DNA from: Rhizomys pruinosus | Taxonomy: Eukaryota; Chordata; Mammalia; Rodentia; Spalacidae | NCBI GenBank assembly: GCA_009823505.1 | Contig: VZQC01009508.1 | Location: 1,308,538 to 1,372,537, forward strand | Direction: 5' to 3' | DNA: 64,000 nucleotides | Shown here: positions 34,758 to 46,079 of the stretch, piece after piece | Position numbering within the stretch: the first letter of the stretch is position 1 | How the letters are laid out: every line of letters begins with the position of its first letter | Made by a program: the position numbers and the translations under genes | The notes under the pieces: generated by a model | The model's input: only the letters and a program-made list of their open reading frames with translations | The model's database searches: none | What the model was told of the DNA's origin: nothing

Positions 34758-34800
34758 ACATCTATTTATCCTTTATACACAGTATATTTAAACATGTACA

Positions 34801-34804
<4 letters not shown>

Positions 34805-34839
<35 letters not shown>

Positions 34840-34960
34840 TATATACATATGCATGTGTGTTTATCTTTATAGGTGGTACATGTGTATCTATATATATGTA
34901 AATGTTTGTGAACATATGTGTATATGTATATAACAGATATATACACACACACATACATGG
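34805..34960 (+). repeat. (TA)n and TATG/CATA-rich low-complexity tract
   Basis: A TA run at 34806-34830 is followed by imperfect TATA/TGTGTA sequence. Short hydrophobic frames here are composition artefacts. Confidence 0.9.
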
Positions 34961-34964
34961 AGGG

Positions 34965-36260
34965 GGAAGTTTCTTTTGACTCCCATTTTCAGGAGAATTC
35001 CACATAGTCTCTCATTTTCCTCCCATGAGTCAGGAGTCTGCTTTCCCACCCTTGTACACAGAGCTAAGCACATAATGTGTGCAGACATGTCAGGTACCAG
35101 TTCCAAACCTGCTCTCAGAGGTAGCATGTTTCTACTTGTTCTCTTGCCTCTCTAGCCCTTCCTTCTGAAGAAGACTGTCCTCCCATAAGGTTAGGGGTGC
35201 TCTTCAGCCAGGGCCCCACAGTGAATTCCTCTTGGAGCCAGTTTGAACCCAGATCACAACCAACGGTCAAACTCATCAGGATCATAGCATGAATGGAGCA
35301 CCCAGCAAAGTGACATGCTGAGGCAGACGTGAGCTAAAGCATTCTGCCTCCTCCCGCTTGAACAGGCCTCATATTCTTGTAGTTCTTTTCTGTGCCATGT
35401 GATACACGATTAACTACATAATAAAGCAGCAGGATGTGCTTGTCCCTACTCCTCATTAGCAGAATCTATACGCACGTGTGTTTGTAAATATGCACCTGCA
35501 TATACATGCGCACACATACGTCTCTTCATAAATAGTGCAGAAATCATCAGGTGGAGGACAATAGTCTAGATAAGGCCCACAGCAAGAGCCAGCTTACAGA
35601 GTTGTGGGTGACAGCACTCCCTAACAGACCCACTTTACTATCCTAAAATAGTAAGATTTGGCTGTTAGAACCAGATTGAGCCATGAGCCAAGGTCTACAA
35701 TTTTACTGTTCAGAAACAGTAATGACCTTATTGAGCGGATCATTTGTGCCATTATCTCAACACATGGTTTTGGTAGTTCAACCCCATGTAGGTCCACGGT
35801 TTAGGGCATTCGATCCTAGTTCTGTTACCACAGTTAATTATCATGGATTGAATGTCTACCTGAGGCTTTGCATGGAAATCAAGGGAAGTCTGTGGGATCA
35901 TCTTGAGCAGTGGCTTAACTCTTGTGCCTCAGAGCCTTGGCATCCCACACCCAATCAAATGCAGGGACTCAATAATATCTCCCCACTGACAGGCCATGGG
36001 TGTCTCCACACCGATAGGTCATGAGTGTCTCCACACTGACAGGCCATGGGTGTCTCCACACTGATAGGCCATGGGTGTCTCTCACTTATGACTAGGAAGA
36101 AAACAGCCATTGTTGCTTCCCTGTCACTACTGAAGAACCTGCAGGTTTAAGAAACTGGCTGTGGGGACTCTAATCTGGGAGAGGGAACAGATTGTCCTGG
36201 AAATTTATAGGGATCACACTAGGGCCATAGGGAAGGTAGAAAGTACAATTCACAAGGTGT
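34965..36260. other. Unique sequence with a minisatellite
   Basis: Apart from the 25-bp minisatellite at 35985-36084, no gene or repeat recognised. The 113-codon frame at 35683-36024 partly consists of that minisatellite. Confidence 0.45.
35985..36084 (+). repeat. 25-bp minisatellite, four units
   Basis: Unit ACTGACAGGCCATGGGTGTC plus TCCAC, repeated four times with a few substitutions and one extra base in the last unit. Confidence 0.92.
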
Positions 36261-36265
36261 GGGAG

Positions 36266-36320
36266 TGGGGGGGGGGGGCGTGTAGTGCCTTGGTGGTTTG
36301 GTGGTGGTGGTGGGGTCCTT
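36266..36320 (+). repeat. G-rich tract with (GGT)n
   Basis: A run of about 13 G near 36268-36280 is followed by GGTGGTGGTGGTGGGG at about 36300-36316. Compatible with G-quadruplex formation. Confidence 0.7.
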
Positions 36321-36727
36321 CTGGGGCAGGTGCTTTCTCAGGGTGAAATGGATGACTCCAAATCCAGATGGGGAGCTGGAATTAGGAGCACGTGAGGTCC
36401 AGAAACAGCAAGATACTGAGAGAATGGCACACAGCAGGCATCCCCTTGTGCTGTTCTTAACCGTGGTGATTTATAGTGACTCATACTGAAATCCTCAAAG
36501 TATGTGAAAGCAAGTGGAAAGAAACAAAACGTGACTAGCATATCATGATAACATATGCTGTGAAGGAGGAGGAGAAAGGTCATCCCACACGCCTTCGGCT
36601 TCCCTCGCCACAACCTCACAGGCCCTCATCCAGGTGATCTGTCTCCTAGAGAAGAGAGTGGTCCAAACAGTGACCAGAGAAACTACGACATCACCAAGAA
36701 ATACTCATTTTGGGGCATGGGGATGAG

Positions 36728-36955
36728 GAGCTGGAGAAATGGCTCACTGGTTAAGAGCATTGGCTGTTCTTGCAGAAGACCAGAGTTCAAATCCCAGCAC
36801 CCACATGGTGGCTAACAACCATCCAAACCTCCAGTTCCAGGAGATCCATGCCCTCTTCTGTCCTCTGCATGCACTGTATGTCACAGGTGCACTTATACAC
36901 ATTCAGGCATAACACATAAAATAAAAAATAAATAAAATATTTTTAAAAAGAAGTA
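36728..36955 (+). mobile_element. B2/B3-type SINE
   Basis: 'gaggagctggagaaatggct' head, 'cagcacccacatggtggcta' middle and an (AATA)-rich tail. Old subtype. Confidence 0.9.
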
Positions 36956-36959
36956 GTTT

Positions 36960-37500
36960 TCATTTTTGTATTGCCATCTAACCAACCACCATACATTTAG
37001 CAGGTTGAAGCTACATCTGTTTATTTAGCTTGACACGCCAGGGCCTAGAAATCTAGCAGAGCCTGGCTGGGTCCTCGTTTAGGTCTCACAAGGCTTCTGC
37101 CAAGGTGGCCATCTGGCTGGGTCCTAGGCTAGAAGCTATGGAGAAATATGTTATCCACACTCTTTCTCCTTGTTGGCAAAATTCAGTTCCTGTGGCTGAA
37201 GAATTAGGTTCCATCTCCTCTCTCTTTGTAGGTTAAGTGGGTGCCACCAGCTCCCTGGTCCTGGAGGCTGTCTACATTTCTTTCTCCACACCAATTCTTT
37301 TCTTCCTTCACCAAGCTGGTTATGGCTCCTCAAATCTTTTCCCACTCTGAATCCTCTCATCTCCCATTTCTAGACTCACATGTACAGGACTGACTTGATG
37401 ATGTCAAGCCCACCCAGGTACCAGCCTTCTTAAGATCAACTGATTTGGAAGCTTGACTTCATCTGCAAAATCCCTTGTATCATAACATGTAACAAAGCCA
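36960..37500 (-). mobile_element. Possible ancient LTR (MLT-like), low confidence
   Basis: 'tattgccatctaaccaacca' and 'ggcttctgccaaggtggcca' resemble antisense landmarks of old mammalian LTRs. Too diverged to assign. Confidence 0.3.
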
Positions 37501-37504
37501 AGGG

Positions 37505-38100
37505 AGTGAAATCTTACCCACAGCTTCCACCCAGATCTGGGAAAGATGATGACGCCAGACTTGTAGGCATGGGTCATCTTAGAATTCCACCTCCCACATG
37601 GACGTATGCATTTTCTCTAGAGTAAGTTCTGTCTGTCCTTAGCCTCCTTAAGCCTTTAAGAATTTGCCTGCATTCTGGTCCACTGAAACCCAGCTCACTG
37701 GTCTCATTCCAGAAGGTCCTCCCTAGGCTGACAGGAAAAAAAATGAGGCACCAACTTGGCTGAAGACAGTCATTGTTACAAATTTTTCCCTTTAACAAAT
37801 CAGCAAGGATATACCAGGTCCAACAGGCTTTCTGGCACCCCTCAGTCATATTAACTGGCCTCTCCCCATTCCTGTTCTGATGAGTCTTCCCTCTGTGCCT
37901 CAGAGCTTCAGCAGGAAGTACAGCATGTGCCCATGAGGCTAGGACCCCTCATGCATATCAACATCTACAGCTACTCATATAAAAGGCCATAAGATTTTCA
38001 TATAACCTATGCATATACTCCTGTTTATATCTACTTATAATTCCTAGCACAATGTAAATACTATGAAAAAGCTGCTATGTGGCATTGTTTAATCAATTGA
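37505..38100. other. Unique sequence, nothing recognised
   Basis: No repeat family or coding signal recognised. Confidence 0.4.
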
Positions 38101-38107
38101 GGCAATT

Positions 38108-38255
38108 TGAGCCAGGTGTCCTGGCACATGTCTTTAATCCCAGCATTCAGGAGGCAGAGGCAGGCAGATCTCTATAAGGTTCAGGCCAGCCTGGTCTATA
38201 TTAGTGAGTTCCAGACCAGCAAAAACTATAGGGTGACTGTGTCTCAAAAGACAAA
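38108..38255 (+). mobile_element. B1 SINE
   Basis: 'gccaggtgtcctggcacatg' head to 'gactgtgtctcaaaag' end. The tail has grown into a GGAA microsatellite. Confidence 0.92.
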
Positions 38256-38261
38256 AGAAAG

Positions 38262-38364
38262 GGAGGGAGGGAGGGAGGGAAGGAGGGAGGGAGGGAGGAA
38301 GGAAGGAAGGAAGGAAGGAAGGAAGGAAGGAAGGAAGGAAGGAAGGAAGGAAGGAAGGAAGGAA
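38262..38364 (+). repeat. (GGGA)n/(GGAA)n microsatellite
   Basis: GGGA units at 38262-38297 are followed by about 16 uninterrupted GGAA units. It lies in the tail of the B1 at 38108. Confidence 0.97.
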
Positions 38365-38369
38365 GAGAA

Positions 38370-38798
38370 GTTGAGGTAATGAAAGAATCTACCTTTTCAG
38401 TGAAGTCACATTTTTTTCAAATGTTTCCAACTGAGTTGAGTTGAGGAGTGAAAACCTTAACACAGAGCGCTGACTGTACAAATCCTAGAACCCCATTTAT
38501 CTCATCTACACATTCTAGGCTGTACAAAGGCTAGGAGTTTCCTTTAGGTAAGGGTCCTGCTATGTATTACACATTCAGAGCCACACAAAGTAGAGATTGT
38601 TCTGGGCGGTTTGGGTTCAACTTCTCAGAAACTGAGATAGGTATTGTTCCCTAGCAGGTGGTTTAATATGCAACTCTGGCTGTAAGGACAGAGACTTCAA
38701 CTAGCATACAAACCTTCAAACACCTCTCTTTACATTCTGTGCAACAAGTACTCTTCATATGCACATATGTGTATTTGTTTTGTTTTGTGTGTTATTGT
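38370..38798. other. Unique sequence, nothing recognised
   Basis: No repeat or gene recognised. Confidence 0.4.
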
Positions 38799-38799
38799 T

Positions 38800-38912
38800 G
38801 CAGAACAGAGACAGGATCTTGCTGTGTAGCCCAGGCTGCCTTTCAATTTTGATGATCCCCCTACCTCAGATTTCCCAAGTGCTGGGCATGTTGCCACTAT
38901 GCCCAGCTATAT
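38800..38912 (-). mobile_element. Old 7SL-type SINE (B1-like)
   Basis: 'gagacaggatcttgctgtgt' and 'tcccaagtgctgggcatg' with a damaged end. More diverged than the other B1 copies. Confidence 0.75.
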
Positions 38913-38914
38913 AG

Positions 38915-39528
38915 GAGGTCTGAGCAGGGAGTGCTTGGCCCTGATCATACAGCCATAAGACAGGTCCTTCTGCTGTGTCCAAAATAAGACAACCCCCAAA
39001 GTAAGATCATCCTCCATTTCCAAATGAAGAAATACAAAAATTGAGATTTGGAATAAAAGGAAGAATACATATTTTCCAGGGTATGGTTAATACTGAAAAT
39101 TGTACCCACTTCTTGTGTTTCTTCATATGCCCACAAACACATATCACAGCGTATCATGACACCACTTTGGGAGGGTGGCTTATCCTAGTCGCACACCAGG
39201 AAACAACTGCACTCAGCCTCTTTGCGGTGCCTTTGCACTGATGTGGTTCCCCACAGGAGAGTGCCCTGCCAGATCATCCCACCAGGCTGAGCATCTTTCA
39301 TTCTGTTTCATGTGATCTTGGGACATGTTAAGTCATACAGTGCCCTTTGGCACACAGTCAGGCATAGCATTAGGCACAATCTCTCTCTCTCTCATGCTGC
39401 AGGTGCATATTTGTGACCTCTGAAACACAATTACTGATGGCCTGGCTTTTGAAGCAGTCTGTTAAAGGGTCCTTTAAAATGTTATGCAAAACTTGCCATT
39501 ACAAAGACACTTTATGCTGTACTCTAAT
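38915..39528. other. Unique sequence, nothing recognised
   Basis: A short (CT)n run lies at 39381-39393. No gene recognised. Confidence 0.4.
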
Positions 39529-39529
39529 G

Positions 39530-39690
39530 TCTCTTCTTAGTGTGACCTTCCCTGACCACCTCTCTAAATGACACCCTCTACCAACAGTTACCCCCTTATC
39601 TGTCACAACTCATCTTCAGTGACTCACCTTTACTAAAAGCTTGTCTTTCTTGCTAGCATTCCCCCTGCCTTTTAGAACAGTGTCTGGAAT
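39530..39690 (+). mobile_element. L2-type LINE 3' fragment
   Basis: 'gtgaccttccctgaccacct' followed by 'aaatgacaccctctacc' and 'ttagaacagtgtctggaa' follows the L2 3' end. Confidence 0.6.
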
Positions 39691-39699
39691 ATAAAAAGA

Positions 39700-39937
39700 T
39701 GGATACTTATTTTTAAATAAAAGCACTAAATTTGGCTAAACTATGTTAAAAGTTTTATAAATCAAATTGAATAATTATATATTAAATGTTCATAGTTTAT
39801 ATTTTATATATGAAATCATATATAAATATGAAATATATTAAACAATATATGTATAGAAACTTCAGTAAATATCCTTTACGAGTGCTACAAGCACTACATT
39901 AACTTTGATTATTTTACACCACATAACTGATAGAATT
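39700..39937. other. AT-rich unique sequence
   Basis: Very AT-rich with imperfect ATATAAA repeats. Nothing else recognised. Confidence 0.5.
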
Positions 39938-39953
39938 ACTAAAGATATTTTTT

Positions 39954-40101
39954 TTGGTCTTTTTGAGACAGGGGGTCTCCCTGTAGCCCCAGGCTGTCCT
40001 GGAACTTGCTCTGTAGACCAGGCGGGCCTTGAACTCACAAAGATCCACCTGCCTCTGCCTCCCAAGTGCTAGGATTAAAGGCGTACGCCACCATGCCCGG
40101 C
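39954..40101 (-). mobile_element. B1 SINE with target-site duplication
   Basis: Flanked by TACTAAAGRTATTTTT at 39938-39953 and 40102-40117 (one mismatch). Full-length antisense B1. Confidence 0.95.
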
Positions 40102-40119
40102 TACTAAAGGTATTTTTTA

Positions 40120-40665
40120 AAGTATCATCAAAATATTAAAAATGGGTGGACCAAACCAGTCAACATGCCAGTGTGGATGGGGGTATTTCACAAGGCCCTC
40201 CCACCCCCACCCCAGATAACACGGCAACTAATGGCTGCTGATGGAGGTTTTTTTCTTACTTAGGACACATACATAGGTGCCAGGCAGTCATGTCCGTACC
40301 ATGGGAAGCCTGTTTTCTAGTCCTATATCTTATCCAAATATCTGCTCCTCGGCTTTCTTGACAATGTCTACTTTCTTCTACCTCTGTGAACATTCTTTTC
40401 ATGAATATTTTACAGTGCTCCCTAACAAAGCCCTCTGTTGACCTTTATGCTGTCTACTCGTAATTTCTTATGGATATCCCTGGTCCTTCCTTGGCCAGCC
40501 TTCCCAACCTCTTCATAGACTTTCCTCCTGAGACATGTTCCTGCTTTCCAGACAATCGTTAGGAACTTCCCCGTCCACCTGGGAGAATATTCCTTAGCTG
40601 CCTATGCTTATTCCTGCTTTCAGCTTTTGCATTAAGAATCCCATCGTACCCCTACCATGTAGCAC
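40120..40665. other. Unique sequence, nothing recognised
   Basis: Pyrimidine-rich, with no repeat or gene recognised. Confidence 0.4.
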
Positions 40666-40669
40666 TGTG

Positions 40670-41030
40670 TATGAGTTACTTTTCTCATCGCTGCAACCAA
40701 AACTTGACAAGAAGCAACTGAAGAGAGGAAGGATTTATTTTGCTCTCCAGCGAAGGTCTAGTCCATCATGGCAGGGAAGGTGAGGCAGTAGGAATGTATC
40801 TTATTAACACAGGCAGGAATCTTAGGCTGCTTACCCTCGTGTAGGTAGACCAGGAAGCAGAGATGGGTCAGGAAGCAGAGGTAAGCTATAAACCTCATGG
40901 TCTGCCCACCAGACACCCACATTCTCCAGCTAGGCCACACCTCCCTAAGGTTCCACAACCTCCCAAAACAGCGCCACCAGCTGGGGGCCAAGTGTCATAC
41001 ACACGAGCCTGTGAGAGCCATTTTACACAT
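40670..41030 (-). mobile_element. ORR1-type MaLR LTR
   Basis: Antisense landmarks are 'gagttacttttctcatcgct' at the left, 'agtccatcatggcagggaag' (40759) and 'gagcctgtgagagccatttt' at the right. Confidence 0.7.
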
Positions 41031-41034
41031 AAAG

Positions 41035-41431
41035 TTTAATACAACCTTGAGAAAAACAAAAACCTTGGTTAATCTGGGCTAACTGTGTGGCCTTAAGCAT
41101 CCAAAAGGAAAGTATAACCAGAAATAAATAATTAGCAAGGCCTGAGAAATTGTACTTCAGGTATAAAACTCGAGATCTTAGTAAAAAGACAAAAAGTGTA
41201 AAAAAGAGAGGGTGCCTGGAGGGATGGCCTAGCGGTTAAGAGCGCTGACCGCTCTTGCAGAGGACCCAGGTTCAATATCCAGCACCCACATGGTGGTTGA
41301 GAACCCTCTGTAACTCCAATTCCAGGAGAACTCCAGTTCCAGGGGAATCTGAGACCCTCTTCTGACCTCCGCGGCATTGCACGACACGGGTGCACAGACC
41401 TACATGCAGACAGTACATTCATACACATAAA

Positions 41432-41477
<46 letters not shown>

Positions 41478-42245
41478 ATATGAGAGAGAGAGAGAGAGAA
41501 CAGTTGTTTTTTCCTGTCTTACTGGCAAGTGCATCTACCCTGTGGCTGCCACTGCTTTTGCCACCCTTCAAAGATATGAGACATAGCTTTTCAACCTTCC
41601 AATATGGACTGAAGACTCATGTCTCTCCAAGAATTCTCCAAACCTTCAGTGCCAGATGGGGACTGCTGAGACATCCAGATTGTGGACTGAGCTAGTACTG
41701 GGTTTTCAGCCTCTTCAGAGTATAGACTGCCATTGTTGGACTACCCAGGCTGTATCATGGAGGCCAGTACAGGAAGACCAAGACAGGACGTGGTGCTTAC
41801 TGGACCTCATTTGGTGACCATGGGAAGGGAAAACCCCAGTGTGGAGCACAAGGGAAGAACTGATGGTGGTTTGGGCTTGCCAAGGAGGAGACTTCAAACA
41901 TGACATCTTTCAGCCTAATTAAAAAAAAAAGAAATCATAAGCTGAAGATGCTAAAAGATATATGTGGCATGCATATATGCATATTTTGGAGTGATGCAAA
42001 TTGGAAAAACAACAACAAAAAGACCAAGTCAAAGAACTGACTGAAAGGGTGAACTTCTGCTCAAAACAGTAAACTTCTGCATTGAAAATTTTAAAAGACT
42101 GAGAAAAAGATAAAAAACATGATTGGCAGAATGCATGAGCTCTGGTGGGGTAGGGGGGCAAGAAAGAGGGCATGAGTCTAGACTTGATTGGAAATTTTGT
42201 ATGAAATGCACAAAACTTCAATAAAAATTAGCTTTTAAAAAGAAA
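41035..42245 (+). mobile_element. Composite repeat: LTR-like module plus L1-type 3' tail, second copy
   Basis: 41040-41205 and 41500-41935 match 18565-18735 and 18740-19190 in order. The gap is a B2 plus microsatellite. From about 41960 it carries L1 3' UTR sequence matching 54.12-54.39 kb ('gcatattttggagtgatgca') ending in an A-rich tail. Its switch into the L1 tail lies further upstream than in the 18.56-kb copy. Confidence 0.65.
41212..41500 (+). mobile_element. B2 SINE, young subtype, with (TA)n(GA)n tail
   Basis: B2 body at 41212-41428 with the internal duplication. The A-rich tail is followed by TA (about 41441-41470) and GA (about 41480-41500) runs. It interrupts the composite repeat. 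Confidence 0.92.
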
Positions 42246-43568
42246 AGCTTCATTGTATACATGTACCACATTTTCTCTATCCACTCGTCAGTTGAGGGGC
42301 ACCTGGGCTGGTTCCAGCTTTTTGCTATTGTGAACAGAGCTGCAATAAACATAGCTGTGCATGTATCTTTGCAGTAAGATGTGTCTTGGGTATATACCCA
42401 GGAGTGGTATGACTGGGTCAAATGGCAGGCTCATTTTGAGTCTTAAGGTTCTCCACACTGCTTTCCATAGTGGCTGTACAAGTTTACATTCCCACCAGCA
42501 ATGGATGAGTGTCCCCTTTCCCCACAAACCTCCAGCACTGGTATCATTTCGTATTCCTGATCCTAGCCAGTCTTATTGGAGTAAGATGATATCTCAAAGT
42601 GGTTTTAATTTGCATTTCCTTAATTATCATCGATGTTGAACACTTCTTAAGATGTTTCTCAGCCATCTCTAATTCCTCCTCTGTGAAGTCTCTATTCAAG
42701 ATCTTTGTCCATCTTTTGAGTGATTCATTTGTTTTTTCTTTCTTCTTTGTTTTGGAGTAGCTTGTATACTCTGGAAATTAATGCTTTGTCAGATGTATCT
42801 GCAGTGAAGGTTTCCTCCCACTCTGTGGGTTTCTCTTTCACTTCCTTTATTGTTTCTTTTGATGTACAGAAACTTTTGAGTTTAATGAGGTCCCATTTGT
42901 CAATTGCCGACTTATTTCTTGTGCAGCTGCTGGTCTGATTTAGGAAGTCTTTCCTACCTTATGTCTTGTAGTCTGCTGCCAAGTTTCTCTTCTATCACCT
43001 CCAGAGTTTGGGGTTTCACGTTGAGATCTTTGGTCCATCTGGAATTGACTTTTGTGCAAGGTGAGAGGTAGGGGTTTAATTTCATTCTTCTACAAGTGGT
43101 GATTCATTTGCAACACCACTTACTGAAGATGCTGTCTTTCCTCCATTTGTCTTCTTGGCCCCCTTGTCAAATATGAGGTGGCTGAAATTGTATGAGCTCA
43201 GGTTTGGATCTTCAGTTTATTTCCATTGGTCAACTGGTCTGTTTGTGCCAGTACCAGGCTGTTTTATGATATTAGCCCTGTAGTATTTTTGATGTCTGGT
43301 ATAGCGATCCCCCTGTATTGCTCTTTTCACACAGGTTGCTTTGGCTATCTGGGTCTTTTTGTTTTCCAAATGAAAATGAGGATTTTTTCCAAGCCTGTAA
43401 AGAACTCTTGGGGATTTTGATTGGGATTGCATTAATATCTTTACACTAGGTTGGGTAGGATGGACATTTTTACTATTTTATTTTCCCAATCCATGAGCAT
43501 GGGAGGTTGTCCATCTTCTGATGTCTTCCTCAATTTCCTTTTTCAGGGGTTTAAAATTTTTGTTGTAG
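42246..43568 (-). mobile_element. L1 ORF2 segment, inverted 5' part of one insertion
   Basis: About 1.3 kb of L1 ORF2 on the minus strand. Pieces of ORF2 read through, including the C-terminal cysteine region ([17 protein letters not shown]) at 42430-42527, but with multiple stops. Its left border is the ORF2 site ACATGTATACAATG. It meets the plus-strand segment at 43568, which starts with the same site. Confidence 0.93.
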
Positions 43569-43760
43569 ACATGTATACAATGGAGTTCTATGCAGCAGTA
43601 AAGAGGGACAACACCATGAACTTTGCAGGTAAATGGATGGAGTTAGAAGACATTATGTTAAGTGAAGTAACACGGTCCCAGAAAAACAAATGGCAAATTG
43701 TGTCCCTCATATGTGGATGCTACTACCAATAACCCAGATATAAATATTTCTCATGGAGAG
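43568..43760 (+). mobile_element. L1 ORF2 terminal segment, sense part of the same insertion
   Basis: Starts ACATGTATACAATGGAGTTC, exactly where the inverted segment stops in L1 coordinates, and codes for the last ORF2 residues (MEFYAAVK...SQKNK). The 3' UTR then diverges from the 53-kb L1. Confidence 0.92.
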
Positions 43761-44245
43761 GGATGCATAGTAAAAGAACAACAACAGAAAGACTGCATCA
43801 GAAAATGGACTGAAATGTTTAATTAGGAAGGGGGGAGGGGGGGAGAGGGACACAGGTGTATATCGATTAATGCATATTTAATGACCTGAGTCAACAAATA
43901 TCAGTTTTGCCCAGACACTGTCTACAGGATGCATGGAGTTTTAGGACTTAGTAAAAGTAAATATGTTGTATATTAAACAACATTGGTTTACAGGCTCTGA
44001 ATAAAAGGTAATGCATCTGAGTTAAATGGAAATATAAATCGCTGTTGTTCACATTTGTTTTACATAAAAAATGTAGAACAATAATTTTGGGATTGGCACA
44101 TACAAATGTTCTCTATAATTTCTCTGTTGTACAGTATCACCTTGTAGCATTCTCTTGCACCTATAGATGATTTAACGTAAAATTTAAGTTTCTTCCCAAG
44201 TTAATTATATATGTCACCCAAAACACATGGTGAATTGATGAAATC
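43761..44245. other. AT-rich sequence, possible L1 3' UTR
   Basis: Has a G-rich tract at 43828-43848, as many L1 3' UTRs do, then AT-rich sequence. I do not recognise the rest. Confidence 0.35.
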
Positions 44246-45870
44246 TGTTTCTTGATTCCACCTATAGGTATGTATAATACAACGTCTTCTGGGAACGTGG
44301 GCTTAAAAAAAAAAAGGGGGGATACAGATAGACATGAAACTTTTCGTCAAAACCTTTTGCAATTCAAATCTTTAAGACTAACTACGGGAAAAGATTTGTA
44401 TGTTCCAGCAGGTCAAAATGTCACCAACTTAATGACTGAGAAAGAAAAGATACAGCTTTGCATTGCCACCTTAAGGACTGAGAAAAAAAGATACAGATTT
44501 GCATTGAGTAGGATGAACCAGAAAGTGCCAACTGAAAGGTTGACCCGTCTGAACATTGAAAGGAAGAAAAGCCTCAGATTGCTTACAATCATCGAAACCC
44601 CTCTGTGGATCCTACGTAGTAAACAACTATTTATAATGAGTCCTAATGAAACTTACCTTCTAGGGTGCCGCAAAGGTTTTAATATTGAGAGACTTTCTTG
44701 CTCCCCACCTAGAAAAGGAGAAATTATGATGATGATGAGGTTTGTTCTCCAACTGTAAATTGAGACAACTTATTATAGAGGTAATCTCTTATTAAAACCA
44801 GTAAAACTGCCCTCTTTAATTGACTATAGACATAAGAACTGTGAAAAGGATTATTCTCTATTCAGAACCAAATATAATACTAAAGTCCTTAAGCTATGCA
44901 ACTTAAGCAAAATATATTAATACAGGAGCTCTGACAATCAGCAATGGATTATTCTACCAAGGAGATGTTGGCCAGGGGCTCCAAGCCCCACAAAAGGTAA
45001 AGGCTCCTTGCCTCTAAACGGGATACCTGCAAGAAGAGAGGCGTATAAGGCCCTGCTGCGAAGACCTAACGTTAACATGGGAAAAGATGATGAGACCACA
45101 TTGAAGTGTACAGTGGCCTCTGGAATACCAGAGAGTGTTACCAAAGGCCACTAAAACAAAAAAGCAAATACGGGTCTCCTTGAGTCAAGCAAGACTCACC
45201 ATCAAGACCCAGCTTACACCTCACTGCCTGGAAATACTTGTGCAGCATAGGCAGCCATATGCCTGTATATCCAAATCTAATTGGCTATTGGCTCTCTCCT
45301 TGGAGGAATAACCCAAGGCTATGCCACAGCTTACATCCTCTACAGTTAGGAGATGTTATAAGCCACAGTAAGACCCTGTCATATTTAACAGGAAAAAATG
45401 TAATTCATGGATTAACATACCATCCAAACATATGTGTCTATACCAAAGTAACCTACAAAACTATTAGTGCGTTAAATACCTATATATCTAATTGCTTGTG
45501 CTTCATTAGTAGGATCGAAAGGTTATTCCTGGACAAACTGTCAGCCCATGAAAGGAAACAGCCAGAATTGACCAGAGTCCAAGACAACAGCTCCAGAGAA
45601 AGTAGACTGTTTTGCTTCTCATCCACCTGTGCCCCTTTTCTAAGCCTAGGGAACAATCTGCGGAAGAGGGGGCGTGGTAGAATGTAAGGGCTGCGATTGG
45701 GGTGAATGGTGAAACTACAGCAATATAGTCTGGACACTCATTTGATCAACTTGATTGAACATACAAGCCCCCACTCCTGCTGGATGGTGGGGCTACGGGG
45801 GTTTGGGCAAAACAGCCTGCAAATTGGTTTTACGTGAGGGATGCTTATACTCATAAATTATCACTTATTG
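44246..45870 (+). mobile_element. Unidentified retroelement-like block with two broken ORFs
   Basis: Open frames of 168 codons (44252-44758) and 149 codons (45238-45687) lie on the plus strand with a coding-like but unfamiliar composition. The last 190 bases match 8010-8220, and the block runs straight into an L1-type tail at 45870. Repetition within the window and this tail favour a mobile-element origin. I cannot name a family or a function. Confidence 0.4.
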
Positions 45871-46070
45871 CTAAAAAATGAAAAAAAACTGAGAGAAAGA
45901 TGCAGGACAGTTATGGCAGAATGCATGATCTGGGATGGGGTGGGGTGGGATGGGGGGAAGGGAAAGGGAAATATGCCTGAACTGATTTGGAAAATGATGT
46001 ATGAAATACACAAAGCATCAATAAAAAGAATAAAAAATAAAATAAAAGAAAAAGAAAAAGAAAAGCTTAA
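45870..46070 (+). mobile_element. L1-type 3' tail
   Basis: 'gagagaaagatgcaggac', 'gaatgcatgatctggg' and 'aaaatgatgtatgaaataca' match 54.27-54.37 kb. Ends in an (AAAAG)-type A-rich tail. Confidence 0.8.
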
Positions 46071-46079
46071 CACAGTATT

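Noticed and set aside
35985..36084. CRISPR-like array
   Set aside because: Head-to-tail 25-bp units without spacers in a mammalian genome; an ordinary minisatellite.
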